The position numbers were made by a program, and so were the translations under genes. Positions 15,166 through 24,247 of a stretch of DNA of 64,000 nucleotides are shown piece by piece. The DNA lies in the NCBI GenBank assembly GCA_949286705.1, contig CASEDF010000001.1, positions 62,001 through 126,000 on the forward strand, read 5' to 3'. How positions within the stretch are numbered: position 1 is the first letter of the stretch; the number at the start of each line of letters is the position of its first letter. A model generated the notes under the pieces. The model had not been told where the DNA came from, ran no database searches, and was given only the letters and a program-made list of their open reading frames with translations. The DNA is from an uncultured bacterium (GTDB taxonomy: Bacteria > Cyanobacteriota > Vampirovibrionia > Gastranaerophilales > Gastranaerophilaceae).

Positions 15166-17214
15166 CTATTCATTACAACCAAAAGCAATAGTAACGTGTT
15201 CTCTTGGATTTACGGCAGATATTTTATATCCGCGAGGGTCAACAAGGTAAGCAAATTCGTCGCCTGTTGTCTGGAATAAGCCCATAGTACCTGACAATGC
15301 TGTTCTAGTTACGTCAACAGGAGCTTTAACAGTTTCCCATAATCCGTCACCAAGGTTACGTGCAGCAGCACCGAATTTACCCTGGAATACGTGACCTAAC
15401 ATATAACCTGCATCGTTAGATACGTTTTCAACAGCGTTACCGAGGTTGGTAACAACACCGCCGACAGTTCTTCCTGCAACACCAACTAATGAACCTGCCC
15501 ATGTAAACGGCATTTCTACAAGTCTTGCAACAGGGTTTACATTTTTAGATTTATTAATTTGTGCACTTAAGATTTGTTTCGGTAACTTGGTTTTGCAATC
15601 GCCGTTTTTAATATCGGTAAATGCCAATTTCAAAGCACCTTTGTCGCAGCCTGAAGGTCTGATAACTTCGACAACCTGACCTGTAACTGTTGATCCGCAA
15701 GGATAAGTTACACCGTTAATTGTAACGTCTTCAAGTGTATTTGCACGGAAGTATTGACCTACGTGAGATGATTTTGCGGTTAACTGGTCTATCATTTCAA
15801 TTTGAAGTGTAGGAATTTTAACGATTTCTTCTTCCTGAACAAATGCATTTTTGTCTACCGGACATGCAGGACAAATGCTGTTTGCTGTTTTAGGGTTAGT
15901 ATCATAACCGAGAGCTACGCGAACAGTCTGCATCATAGATGCAACATCCGCACGGGAAGCGTCTTTATTCGGCATAATCATATTAGGATTAGGTGAATCT
16001 TTCAAAGCACCGTTTTCCAAAGATTTTGCTACAGGAATTCTTGCCCATGTAGGGACAGATGCGCCGTCAGTGTATTTGCTTAAGATTTCATCAGCTTTGC
16101 ACTGATCAATGTCGCATGTCATACCTTTTGCAATTGATGTTAACGCTTCAACCCTTGTAACGTTGTTGTTAGGTCTGAATTGTCCGTTCGGATAACCTTT
16201 TAACAGATTTTCATCAACAGCTTTTGCAATTGCAGCATTAGCCCAGTTTCCACGGGGAACGTCAGTAAACATGCCTTCGCGTTCAAGACCGCATGAGTCA
16301 AGGTTAAAACCTTTAACTAACATTGTTGCAAATTCAGCACGTGAAATATTCTTATTAGGTCTGAATTTTCCGTCAGGATAGCCTACAACAACATCGTTAA
16401 CAGCCAATTTATCAATATCACATGCTGCCCAGTGGCTGTTCGGGACGTCAGGAAACATACATGCACCTGCAACACCCGCTGCCGCACCTGTTGTTTGATT
16501 TGCAAACGGTTTCAAATCAAAAGGGACAAATGACTTTTTTATTGCATCAATTGAATTTGATGATTGAAAGTCAATCGGACAATTGTTGCCATCCATAGTT
16601 GCTTCATTTCTGTTAACGGAAACACCGTTGTTGATTGAAGGTAATTCATTTAAGCAAGGCATTTGAGCAGCAGCGCCTGTAATGTTGCCGTCTGTTGCAA
16701 CGGTTACACCGCTGATGTTAGATGATAATCTGCTTGAAGAGCAGCCTTTCATTGCTGTTTCTGTTGAAAAAATTGAATTAGCCGGTTCGCCTACATAGTT
16801 GTTCGTACCGTAGATTGCCTGCGGATAACCGTAAACCTGTTTCATTTGAGCTTTGTCAGGTTTGCCTGTTTGAGGACACAATGCACATGCCGGAACTGCA
16901 GGTTCATCACAGCTTATTTCATCAGGACAACCGCAATCAGATTTTTTTTCTTGTTCGCACGGATCGCAAGGTGCAGGTTTTTTACAATCGCAATCAGGCA
17001 ATGCTTTTTTACAAGTATTGCACTTAGGCGCCGGTTTTTCACACGGACAAGCCCCGCCTGTAACTACAGGCATTTGTTCTTCAATCGGACATGCAGGACC
17101 TGTTACTGTCGGTAACGGCTCTGCACACGGGCAAGCCGCCATTGCTTGATTCAAGGAACACGTTGCTATTCCAACGGCAATTGCAGCTGCCACAGTAAGT
17201 TTTTTAATAGTCAT
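15166..17214 (-). CDS. cysteine-rich SLH-domain surface protein
   Basis: This protein has about 682 residues from the ATG at 17214 (GGAGGT 4-5 nt upstream; an earlier in-frame start lacks this). It has a Sec signal peptide (KKLTVAAAIAVGIATC...AMA). A Cys/Pro-rich segment of about 90 residues with CPC, CDC and CGC motifs follows, then three SLH repeats (FPDVPNSHWAACDIDKLA ..., MFTDVPRGNWANAAIAKAV ..., SKYTDGASVPTWARIPVAKS). The C-terminal half is unrecognised. SLH domains of cyanobacterial relatives anchor outer-membrane proteins to peptidoglycan-linked polymer. Its abundant Cys could form disulfides or bind metal. Confidence 0.85.
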   Translation of the reverse strand: MTIKKLTVAAAIAVGIATCSLNQAMAACPCAEPLPTVTGPACPIEEQMPVVTGGACPCEKPAPKCNTCKKALPDCDCKKPAPCDPCEQEKKSDCGCPDEISCDEPAVPACALCPQTGKPDKAQMKQVYGYPQAIYGTNNYVGEPANSIFSTETAMKGCSSSRLSSNISGVTVATDGNITGAAAQMPCLNELPSINNGVSVNRNEATMDGNNCPIDFQSSNSIDAIKKSFVPFDLKPFANQTTGAAAGVAGACMFPDVPNSHWAACDIDKLAVNDVVVGYPDGKFRPNKNISRAEFATMLVKGFNLDSCGLEREGMFTDVPRGNWANAAIAKAVDENLLKGYPNGQFRPNNNVTRVEALTSIAKGMTCDIDQCKADEILSKYTDGASVPTWARIPVAKSLENGALKDSPNPNMIMPNKDASRADVASMMQTVRVALGYDTNPKTANSICPACPVDKNAFVQEEEIVKIPTLQIEMIDQLTAKSSHVGQYFRANTLEDVTINGVTYPCGSTVTGQVVEVIRPSGCDKGALKLAFTDIKNGDCKTKLPKQILSAQINKSKNVNPVARLVEMPFTWAGSLVGVAGRTVGGVVTNLGNAVENVSNDAGYMLGHVFQGKFGAAARNLGDGLWETVKAPVDVTRTALSGTMGLFQTTGDEFAYLVDPRGYKISAVNPREHVTIAFGCNE

Positions 17215-17382
17215 TTTTACCTCCTTGTGTCGGGCTTTTGCTTGAAAAACCCCAAAAGTTAAAAAACAAACTTTATACCAAATTATGTACTTCATTCAAC
17301 GTCAGAAACATTGCCAAAAGCGGTTATTCACTCAGGCTATTTGATTTCCCGTCAAAAATGTACACTCAGGTGGTAATAACTA

Positions 17383-17490
17383 TTACAAAGATTTTAAAAA
17401 TAATACTGAAATATCAATACCAAGGGCATCTGCAATTTTTAAAAGAGTAGTATATTTTGCATCAGAAAATGGATTACTAACTATAAGATA
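17383..17490 (-). pseudogene. C-terminal remnant of an XRE-family regulator
   Basis: The minus strand reads an open frame of about 35 codons containing LLKIADALGIDISVLF, the usual end of an HTH_3 domain, then LKSL and a stop. No start codon and no recognition helix remain, since a stop codon lies just upstream. It is a broken regulator, a trace of a lost mobile or toxin-antitoxin locus. Confidence 0.65.
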
Positions 17491-17541
17491 TATTTACAGA
17501 AAAGTATTTTCTACCTTAAAATTTCATGCTATAATTAATCT

Positions 17542-18324
17542 ATGCTTAAAAAATTCTGCGGAGCTTTATTATTAGTATCATTAATCCTATGCGGATGCGG
17601 GAAAAAACAGGAGGTCACAAATGACACCCTGACTTCAATCCGCCAGAAAGATATACTGACTGTTGGTGTTAAAGTTGACACTCCGCCTTTCGGCTATTTG
17701 GACAAAAAAGGCAATAATATCGGATTTGACATTGATCTTGCAAGATTTGTGGCTAAAAAAATTCTCGGAGACCCTGATAAAATAGCTTTTGTTCCGGTGA
17801 ATACGACAAACAGGATTATGAAACTCACATCTGGTGAAGTCGATATGATTGCGGCGACCATGTCCATAACCCCGCAAAGACAGATTATTCTGGATTTTTC
17901 CATACCATATCACACCGCAGGTCAGGCAATTATGGTGCCGAAACAAAGCGATATCACCTCCTTAAGCGATCTTGAGGACAGAAAAGCGATTATTGTATAC
18001 GGTTCAACCGTAGAACAGGGTTTAAGATCAAATGTTCCTAATATTCAAATCATAGGCTACAAAACATACCCCGAAGCTTATCAGGCACTAAAAACCGGCA
18101 AAGCTGACGCAATGATTGCGGATGACACAATTTTGCTGGGCTTTGCAATGAATGACCCGAATGTAAAAATTCTCCCCAAACGCTATTCAAAAGAACCTTA
18201 TGCACTTGTTTTCCGAAAAGGTGAAGAATCCGAAAAACTTTTAAGAACGGTTAATATAGAACTTGAAGAAGCGCTTAACCGCGGCGAAATAAGACAGATG
18301 AAAGCCAAATGGGGAATTAATTAG
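17542..18324 (+). CDS. ABC transporter substrate-binding lipoprotein, polar amino-acid type
   Basis: This 260-residue member of SBP_bac_3 has a lipoprotein signal with lipobox LCGC near residue 18. The motifs ILTVGVKVDTPPFGYLDKKG and GFDIDLARFVAKKI are typical, as is MIAATMSITPQRQIILDFS. It would bind a polar amino acid on the outer face and hand it to a permease, but no permease or ATPase gene is adjacent. Its 3' end overlaps the convergent hypothetical gene by 8 bp. Confidence 0.93.
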   Translation: MLKKFCGALLLVSLILCGCGKKQEVTNDTLTSIRQKDILTVGVKVDTPPFGYLDKKGNNIGFDIDLARFVAKKILGDPDKIAFVPVNTTNRIMKLTSGEVDMIAATMSITPQRQIILDFSIPYHTAGQAIMVPKQSDITSLSDLEDRKAIIVYGSTVEQGLRSNVPNIQIIGYKTYPEAYQALKTGKADAMIADDTILLGFAMNDPNVKILPKRYSKEPYALVFRKGEESEKLLRTVNIELEEALNRGEIRQMKAKWGIN

Positions 18325-18943
18325 CATCCCGCAGAAGTAGAATTGCCTGTTCAACTTCTTTTTTCAAATATTCAAGCTGCTGATTAATATTATCGGGATC
18401 ATAAATATATCCGGCGCCTGAATATGCAAGATAGGGGTTATATTTTTGCGCCTCGGAACGTAAAAGCGCAATTGATTTGGCATGTGTGCTTAATTCCATA
18501 AGCTTTTTAAAAGAAATATATTCGCCTTCGGGTTTTTCAACGTATTTATCACGTAAATAATCCGCATTTTTATTGAAAAAATATACCTTGGCATTAAATA
18601 ATTGAACATTTTCGCCATCCTCAATAGAATCGTATATTTTTTCAAGCATAGGAATAAATTCATTAATATCATTTACGTATCTTGTTGTTTTATCCTGTTT
18701 CAAAATAATATTAACGAACGCCGGATTATCACGGGGAATAGGTTTTACCTGATCGGATGAATGAAAATTTTCCACCTGTTCAATAACCGGTTTTGTAGAC
18801 TTTGGTTCCGTCGGCTGATATTGACGGGTTAAATCGGGCAAAGTCCCGACATATCCCATACCGTCAAATGCAGGATTTTTTTTTGCGCCGTAAACAGGCA
18901 GGCAAAAAAATGCTATGAAAATTATCGCGAATAATTTTTTCAT
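18317..18943 (-). CDS. hypothetical exported protein
   Basis: This 208-residue protein has a clear signal peptide (KKLFAIIFIAFFCLPVYGA) and a Pro-rich linker around residues 35-70. A helical C-terminal domain follows (YVNDINEFIPMLEKIYDSIE, LEYLKKEVEQAILLLRD). It probably acts in the periplasm or at the envelope. No family recognised. Confidence 0.75.
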   Translation of the reverse strand: MKKLFAIIFIAFFCLPVYGAKKNPAFDGMGYVGTLPDLTRQYQPTEPKSTKPVIEQVENFHSSDQVKPIPRDNPAFVNIILKQDKTTRYVNDINEFIPMLEKIYDSIEDGENVQLFNAKVYFFNKNADYLRDKYVEKPEGEYISFKKLMELSTHAKSIALLRSEAQKYNPYLAYSGAGYIYDPDNINQQLEYLKKEVEQAILLLRDAN

Positions 18944-19034
18944 ACTATTATTATAACGATTGTTCTTAAAAAATCATCATTTATATGAATTATTGTTGAT
19001 TTTAAGACTCTTTCGACGTAACATAATAAAAGCT

Positions 19035-19940
19035 ATGACAAAAGAAGAATTACTTGAATTATATAATACGGATTTGGATGAACTATTAAAGATTTCATCC
19101 GAATACGTATCCGATAAAATTGAATTTTGTTCAATAGTAAACGCGCGTAACGGCAAATGTTCCCAAAACTGCAAATACTGTGCACAAAGTTCACACTACA
19201 GAACAAATATTGAAACATACCCGCTGATTAACGAAAATGAAGTTATAAAAGCTGCACTTGATGCAAAATCACACCACGCAGACAGATTCTCCGTTGTAAC
19301 CTCAGGCAAAACCCCTGCTGAAGAAGATTTTGATAAAGTAATAAACCTTATAAAAGCGGTTAATAAAATTGACGGGATAAAAAGCTGTGCATCTATCGGA
19401 ATTTTGGATGAAGATATGGCAAAAAAACTTGCAGATGCCGGATTGAAACGCTTTCACCACAATATAAACACATGCCGGTCATATTATCCGGAAGTCTGTA
19501 CCACGCACACGTGGGATGATCGGCTGAATACCTGCAAACTTGTTAAAAAATACGGAATGGAACTCTGCTGCGGGGTAATTCTGGGTATGGGAGAAACAGT
19601 TGAACAAAGAATTGAAATGGCGCTTGAACTTGCGGAAATTCAGCCGGATTCAATTCCGATAAATATTCTGATGCCGATTCCCCAAACTCCGTTTGAAAAT
19701 TATCATAATAAAATTGATGAAGAAAATATCTTAAGAACGCTTGCTATATTTAAAATCGCCAACCCAAAATCAGTTCTCCGTTTTTGCGGCGGCAGAATGA
19801 GGTTAAGCGATGAAAACCAAAAACTTGCTCTGAAAACTTGCGTTGAAGGGATTTTAATAGGCAATTATCTTACAACAGTCGGCAAAAATCCCGACGAAGA
19901 TATCAAAACCGTTCTGGAATTAGGCAAAAAACTTACATAA
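19035..19940 (+). CDS. bioB: biotin synthase
   Basis: This radical-SAM enzyme inserts sulfur into dethiobiotin to make biotin. From the ATG at 19035 it has 302 residues, starting MTKEELLELYN. An earlier in-frame start at 18960 would add an unrelated hydrophobic stretch. The 4Fe-4S cluster motif is C42-x3-C46-x2-C49 (GKCSQNCKYCA). Conserved Cys of the sulfur-donor 2Fe-2S site appear in KSCASIG, VCTTHTW and LCCGVILGMGE, with the Arg ligand in RFCGGRM. No other bio genes are nearby. The 3' end overlaps the convergent acyltransferase gene by 8 bp. Confidence 0.95.
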   Translation: MTKEELLELYNTDLDELLKISSEYVSDKIEFCSIVNARNGKCSQNCKYCAQSSHYRTNIETYPLINENEVIKAALDAKSHHADRFSVVTSGKTPAEEDFDKVINLIKAVNKIDGIKSCASIGILDEDMAKKLADAGLKRFHHNINTCRSYYPEVCTTHTWDDRLNTCKLVKKYGMELCCGVILGMGETVEQRIEMALELAEIQPDSIPINILMPIPQTPFENYHNKIDEENILRTLAIFKIANPKSVLRFCGGRMRLSDENQKLALKTCVEGILIGNYLTTVGKNPDEDIKTVLELGKKLT

Positions 19941-20592
19941 TTATATTATTTTTGGCAACATAGCTGTCAAAATCAGCCCTGTCCCAGGAAACATTTCCTC
20001 TGATTTTTTTCGCAGGAACTCCTGCAAGAATAATGTTCGGCTCATCAAATTTTTTATTAACAAGTGACATTGCACCGACAATTGAACCTTCCCGAATTTC
20101 GCTTCCTTTTAAAATCATTGACCTTGTTGCAACCCAAACCCTGTCGTGAATTATTATATCTTCGGGTGCGTTTAAAATTTCGCCTGTCAAAGTATCGGTT
20201 ATTGTGTGTCCGTCATTGTTTCTTATAATAACATCTCTGGCAAACATACATTCATCACCGATTTCTACTTTTTTACCGTTCTTTGCAACTACATTTAGAT
20301 TTCTGTAAACTGATATTCCGCTGCCGACAGTAATTATCCCGCCGTTTTCCATACCAAAACTTGTATGTCTTATAAATCTGTGTTTAGTAGATTTTATGTG
20401 GCAAAAATTATTGTCGCCGTTCATGACTATTGATACCGCAATAAATTTTGTCGGAACTTCCACCATTACAGTGTTTGAATTGCCCGTTATTGTGATATTT
20501 AAACCCTTAACAGGTTCATACGGAATTTCTTTCCCGTCTTTTATCAAAACTATTTTGTTATTCTCACCGTTTACGTCTAATCCGACTGTCAT
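19933..20592 (-). CDS. left-handed beta-helix (hexapeptide) acyltransferase-like protein
   Basis: This protein of about 219 residues starts at the ATG at 20592; GGAGAG just before it is the Shine-Dalgarno, so a slightly longer TTG start is unlikely. The C-terminal half has hexapeptide repeats and the usual ending (IIIHDRVWVATRSMILKGSE, GSIVGAMSLVNKKFDEPN, GVPAKKIRGNVSW) of O-acetyltransferases such as those of polysaccharide synthesis. The N-terminal half is beta-rich. Substrate unknown; the pathway is not indicated by neighbours. Confidence 0.8.
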   Translation of the reverse strand: MTVGLDVNGENNKIVLIKDGKEIPYEPVKGLNITITGNSNTVMVEVPTKFIAVSIVMNGDNNFCHIKSTKHRFIRHTSFGMENGGIITVGSGISVYRNLNVVAKNGKKVEIGDECMFARDVIIRNNDGHTITDTLTGEILNAPEDIIIHDRVWVATRSMILKGSEIREGSIVGAMSLVNKKFDEPNIILAGVPAKKIRGNVSWDRADFDSYVAKNNIIM

Positions 20593-20622
20593 TATTCTCT
20601 CCAAAATCTAATTATAACAAAA

Positions 20623-21327
20623 TTATATCTTTTTATAACATTTACATGCAGTATTTTTTGTAATTTTCAACTTTTTAAAATCATTTGTTAAAGCATTATA
20701 AGTCAATAATAGCCCCTCAAGAGGCTCACCTGTATTCAAAATCTGTTTGACAGCCTCCATGGATTGAATTGACGCAACGGTTGACACCACGGGGCTTAAA
20801 ATACCTTTCGGAACTTCTTTTCCCAAATCAATATCCGAAAAAATACACCTGAGGCAAGGCGTTGAAGGTTTTATCACCGTAACCTGTCCGAAATATTCCG
20901 TAACTCCGCCATGGATAAGGGTTTTACCGGTTTCTACAGCTATATCATTTAACAAAAATTTTGATTTATACGAATCAAAACAGTCAATTATGACATCATA
21001 ATCTTTTACAATACTTTGATAATTATTTTCATCAAGCCTTATTTTATATGTGTTAACCGTAATTTCAGGATTATATTCCAGAATTCTTTTTTTAGCGGAT
21101 GTAACTTTATCTTCACCAATATTTTTATGAATAAACTGCCGGTTAAGGTTGGAAACTTCAACAACATCATCATCAATAAGCCCGATTGTACCGACGCCTG
21201 AACCTGCAAGATTCATAATAACTGTTGAGCCTAAACCCCCGCATCCGCATATCAGGACCTTTGATTTTAAAAGTTTTGTTTGTCCTTGATTGCCAATTAA
21301 TAAAATATTTCTGCTGTACCTTTGCAT
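20623..21327 (-). CDS. thiF: ThiF/MoeB/HesA-family adenylyltransferase
   Basis: This 234-residue E1-like enzyme adenylates the C-terminal Gly of a ubiquitin-like sulfur carrier. The nucleotide-binding loop ICGCGGLGS and the signature VVEVSNLNRQFI are present. Zinc ligands are given by PCLRC and the C-terminal CKC. It lies back to back with thiS (36 bp between the start codons), which points to thiazole synthesis rather than molybdopterin. A strict MoeB role cannot be excluded by sequence alone. Confidence 0.88.
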   Translation of the reverse strand: MQRYSRNILLIGNQGQTKLLKSKVLICGCGGLGSTVIMNLAGSGVGTIGLIDDDVVEVSNLNRQFIHKNIGEDKVTSAKKRILEYNPEITVNTYKIRLDENNYQSIVKDYDVIIDCFDSYKSKFLLNDIAVETGKTLIHGGVTEYFGQVTVIKPSTPCLRCIFSDIDLGKEVPKGILSPVVSTVASIQSMEAVKQILNTGEPLEGLLLTYNALTNDFKKLKITKNTACKCYKKI

Positions 21328-21363
21328 AAATTTATTTTATAATAAACAAAAAGGAAAATATTT

Positions 21364-21573
21364 ATGGCTAAAATTAAAATCACAGTAAACGGACATGAAA
21401 TTGAAATTGAAGAAAATTCAACGATTCAGGATTTTATAACAGAACGGCAGGTCACAGGCAAAATGTTTGCCATAGAAAAAAATCTTGAAATTATAAACAA
21501 AGACAAATACTCAACCGAAGTTATAAAAAACGGCGATGTTCTGGAAATTGTCGGATTTTTCGGAGGCGGCTAA
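21364..21573 (+). CDS. thiS: sulfur carrier protein ThiS
   Basis: This 69-residue beta-grasp protein begins KIKITVNGHEIEIEENSTIQ and ends FFGGG, so the terminal Gly-Gly can be adenylated and thiocarboxylated. It donates sulfur for the thiazole ring of thiamine. It is divergent from thiF with overlapping promoter space. The stop overlaps the convergent cation-efflux gene by 4 bp. Confidence 0.93.
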   Translation: MAKIKITVNGHEIEIEENSTIQDFITERQVTGKMFAIEKNLEIINKDKYSTEVIKNGDVLEIVGFFGGG

Positions 21574-22469
21574 ACCCTTGCGCATCTTTTGCAATCAGGT
21601 TCCGCATGGATTACAACATTTGTATTCCCGAATTCTTTATGTAACTTTTCCTCCACTTCATCACAAATCGTATGACATGCCAGAATTGTCATATCCGAAG
21701 GAAATATAAGAGTCATCTCAACATCTTTGCACGCGCCTACCTGACGGGATTTTATAGTTTTATATTTAATTACACCCTTACTTTTAAATTCATTTACAAT
21801 ATTTTCAATCAATTCAACGTCTTTATCCGGCAAAGAACCGTCCAAAAGATTGTTTAAAGCTGTTTTTGTAATTGAAAAACCCGCTCTCAAAATTAACGCA
21901 GCAACCAGAAGTGCAATAATCGGGTCTAAAATTTGTATTCCCGTGATTTTTATAAGCACCAATCCTGATAAAACCCCGAAAGATGAAAAAAAATCCGTCC
22001 GCAAATGTTCCGCGTCTGCCAGAAGCGCAATTGAACCGGACTTTTTAGCGGTTTTAAAAAGGAATGAACTCACCGCAAAATTTGCGACTACCGCAAACAA
22101 CATTACATAAATTCCCAGAACGGGTTCAAAATCTTCATATTGACCGAATAATAATTTTTTACCGGCTTCAAAAATAATATAAAATGCAGCAAGAATTATC
22201 AAAACACCTTCAATAAACCCTGACATATCTTCATATCTTCCATGCCCGAACGGATGTTCCTTGTCTGCGGGTTCTGATGATCTTATTACGGAAAAATACG
22301 TTAAAACAGACGCAAACATATCACTCAGAGAATGAATTGCCTCTGATATAATACTTATACTGCCAGACAAAAATCCGGCGATAAGTTTTAAAAGGATTAT
22401 CACGGCATTTGAAAAAATCGAAAGCCCTGCAGCAAATTTTTTCTGTAAATTGATATCCATAAATCTCAT
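21570..22469 (-). CDS. cation diffusion facilitator (CDF) efflux transporter
   Basis: This protein of about 299 residues probably exports divalent metal (Zn, Mn or Fe) in exchange for protons. Signatures include LIAGFLSGSISIISEAIHSL, SDMFASVLTYFSV and HPFGHGRYED, plus HLRTDFFSSFGVL, i.e. the metal-binding Asp/His of membrane helices 2 and 5. A cytoplasmic C-terminal domain follows (VRQVG-like, VIHAEPDCKRC). Start may be 22469 or the Met three residues later. Metal specificity is not visible. Confidence 0.93.
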   Translation of the reverse strand: MRFMDINLQKKFAAGLSIFSNAVIILLKLIAGFLSGSISIISEAIHSLSDMFASVLTYFSVIRSSEPADKEHPFGHGRYEDMSGFIEGVLIILAAFYIIFEAGKKLLFGQYEDFEPVLGIYVMLFAVVANFAVSSFLFKTAKKSGSIALLADAEHLRTDFFSSFGVLSGLVLIKITGIQILDPIIALLVAALILRAGFSITKTALNNLLDGSLPDKDVELIENIVNEFKSKGVIKYKTIKSRQVGACKDVEMTLIFPSDMTILACHTICDEVEEKLHKEFGNTNVVIHAEPDCKRCARV

Positions 22470-22497
22470 TATACATATAATGAAATTTTTATCAAGC

Positions 22498-22938
22498 TTA
22501 CATAAAAACTATTATAGGAAGTTATTTTTATTTATTTTTTATAGCCTCCGGCGGGTGCTGCGCGCACGGCGGTCGCTTTTGGTGTCAAAAGCGACGCAAA
22601 ACCACCGCACGCTGCGTTCACTAATAACTTGTATGCCTCAAGACACCCTCACCTACGCTACGCTTCGGAAACAGGCTCACACAACTCGTTCCTCGTTGGT
22701 TCGCTTTGTTTCCCCAAAGGGAGCGAGGGATAAAATACTGCAACGGCACGTAGTGCGCCCGTTAGGGCTTGAGCAATCCAAAGGATTGCAAATTATTTAG
22801 CGTGTTTCTCTTTCTTTTGCCAGCGTTTTCTTTCTCTTTTCCTCAAGGACTCCGTTTTTTTAATTGAGTATTAAAAAAATGGAGGGAAAAGAGAAAGAAA
22901 GAAAATGCTGATACATACCTGTAATAGTTTTTACGTAA
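22498..22938. repeat. non-autonomous element with terminal inverted repeats, copy A
   Basis: Ends are TTACATAAAAACTATTATAG (22498) and the near inverse CCTGTAATAGTTTTTACGTA (from 22918), matching at 19 of 21 positions. Inside are a block with TGTTTCTCTTTCTTTTGCCA (about 22800-22845) and a GC-richer part that encodes no convincing protein. A second member is at 59346-59705. MITE-like; no transposase present. It fills the gap between the CDF and alcohol dehydrogenase genes. Confidence 0.75.
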
Positions 22939-23005
22939 AGATAATTATTGCAAAAGATGAATTTATGAATTACAATATACTTGTAATATGAAAGGAGAGT
23001 TTATT

Positions 23006-24214
23006 ATGTGGGAAAAAGACATTAATATTAACGACATCCGCGAAATCAGAACACGCACATCTGTATTTTTCGGTGTTGGTGCAATCAAAAAAATTGAAGA
23101 TATCGCAAAAGATTTAAAAACAAAAGGAATTGATAAAGTTATCGTAATGTCAGGACGAAATGCCTATAAAGCAACAGGCGCATGGGATTATGTTGAAAAA
23201 GCACTTAAAAATAACGGCATAAGCTACGTAAATTACGATCAGGTGACTCCAAACCCGACAACACACCACGTTAATGAAGCAGCAAAAATAGCCCGCGATT
23301 TCGGTGCAAAATGCGTCATCGCAATCGGCGGCGGCTCACCGACAGATGCCGGCAAATCAGTTGCTATTCTGCTTGAATATCCCGACAAAAACGCTAATGA
23401 TATATATGAATTCAAATTTACACCGGAAAAAGCAGCACCTATCGTTTCAATCAACCTTACACACGGTACCGGCACAGAAACAAACAGATTTGCAGTCGTA
23501 ACTGTTCCTGAAAAAAATTTCAAACCGGCAATTGCTTATGACTGCATCTACCCGATGTATGCAATTGATGATCCGCAGTTGATGACCAAATTGTCACCGA
23601 AACAAACCCGCTATGTTTCAATTGATGCGGTAAACCATGTTGTTGAAGCGGCTACAAGTACTGTTACATCGCCTTATGCAGTTACTCTCGCACGTGAAGT
23701 TATTGCTGACGTTGCAAAATATCTGCCTAAAGCAAATGAAAATCCTGATGATTTGGAGGCAAGGTATTTTCTGGCTTATGCGGCAATGATGGGCGGGGTA
23801 TGTTTTGATAACGGTTTATTACATTATACACACGCGCTTGAACATCCTTTGAGTGCCGTCAAACCCGAACTCGCACACGGGCTGGGACTTGCAATGCTTT
23901 TGCCTGCGGTTATTAAAGTAATTTACAAAGACAGAGCAAATATCCTCGCAGATATTTTATCACCGATTGTTTCCGGTCTAACAGGCAATCCCGATGAAGC
24001 TGAAAAAGCTGCAAAAGGTGTTCAGGATTGGTTATTCTCAGTTGGCGTAACCGAAAAACTTACAGATGAAGGCTTTACAGAAGGTGACGTTGAAAAACTT
24101 GTTGATTTAGTCTATACTACACCTTCATTAAGCGGTCTTTTAGACATTGCACCGTCAGGAAACGGCCGCGGGGTGGTTGAAGAAATTTACAAAAATTCTT
24201 TAAGAGCTCTATAA
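23006..24214 (+). CDS. iron-containing alcohol dehydrogenase
   Basis: This NAD(P)-dependent group III dehydrogenase has about 402 residues from the ATG at 23006 (AAAGGAGA 7 nt upstream). Features are the nucleotide loop IAIGGGSPTDAGK and the HGTGTETNRF motif. Metal ligands in DAVNHVVEA (Asp, His) and the later LHYTHALEHPLSA and AHGLG histidines are present. It resembles enzymes of mixed-acid fermentation that reduce aldehydes to alcohols. Substrate cannot be told. A hairpin terminator follows directly. Confidence 0.92.
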   Translation: MWEKDININDIREIRTRTSVFFGVGAIKKIEDIAKDLKTKGIDKVIVMSGRNAYKATGAWDYVEKALKNNGISYVNYDQVTPNPTTHHVNEAAKIARDFGAKCVIAIGGGSPTDAGKSVAILLEYPDKNANDIYEFKFTPEKAAPIVSINLTHGTGTETNRFAVVTVPEKNFKPAIAYDCIYPMYAIDDPQLMTKLSPKQTRYVSIDAVNHVVEAATSTVTSPYAVTLAREVIADVAKYLPKANENPDDLEARYFLAYAAMMGGVCFDNGLLHYTHALEHPLSAVKPELAHGLGLAMLLPAVIKVIYKDRANILADILSPIVSGLTGNPDEAEKAAKGVQDWLFSVGVTEKLTDEGFTEGDVEKLVDLVYTTPSLSGLLDIAPSGNGRGVVEEIYKNSLRAL

Positions 24215-24215
24215 G

Positions 24216-24247
24216 TTTTAAAAGCCCTCAAGATTGAGGGCTTTTAT
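24216..24247 (+). terminator. terminator between alcohol dehydrogenase and alkD-like gene
   Basis: AAAAGCCCTCA-AGAT-TGAGGGCTTTT is followed by T-rich sequence. It overlaps the stop of the convergent repair gene and may serve both. Confidence 0.85.

Noticed and set aside
22450-22800. 116-codon frame across copy A of the inverted-repeat element
   Set aside because: It runs through repeat sequence of mosaic structure; no Shine-Dalgarno and no counterpart frame in copy B.
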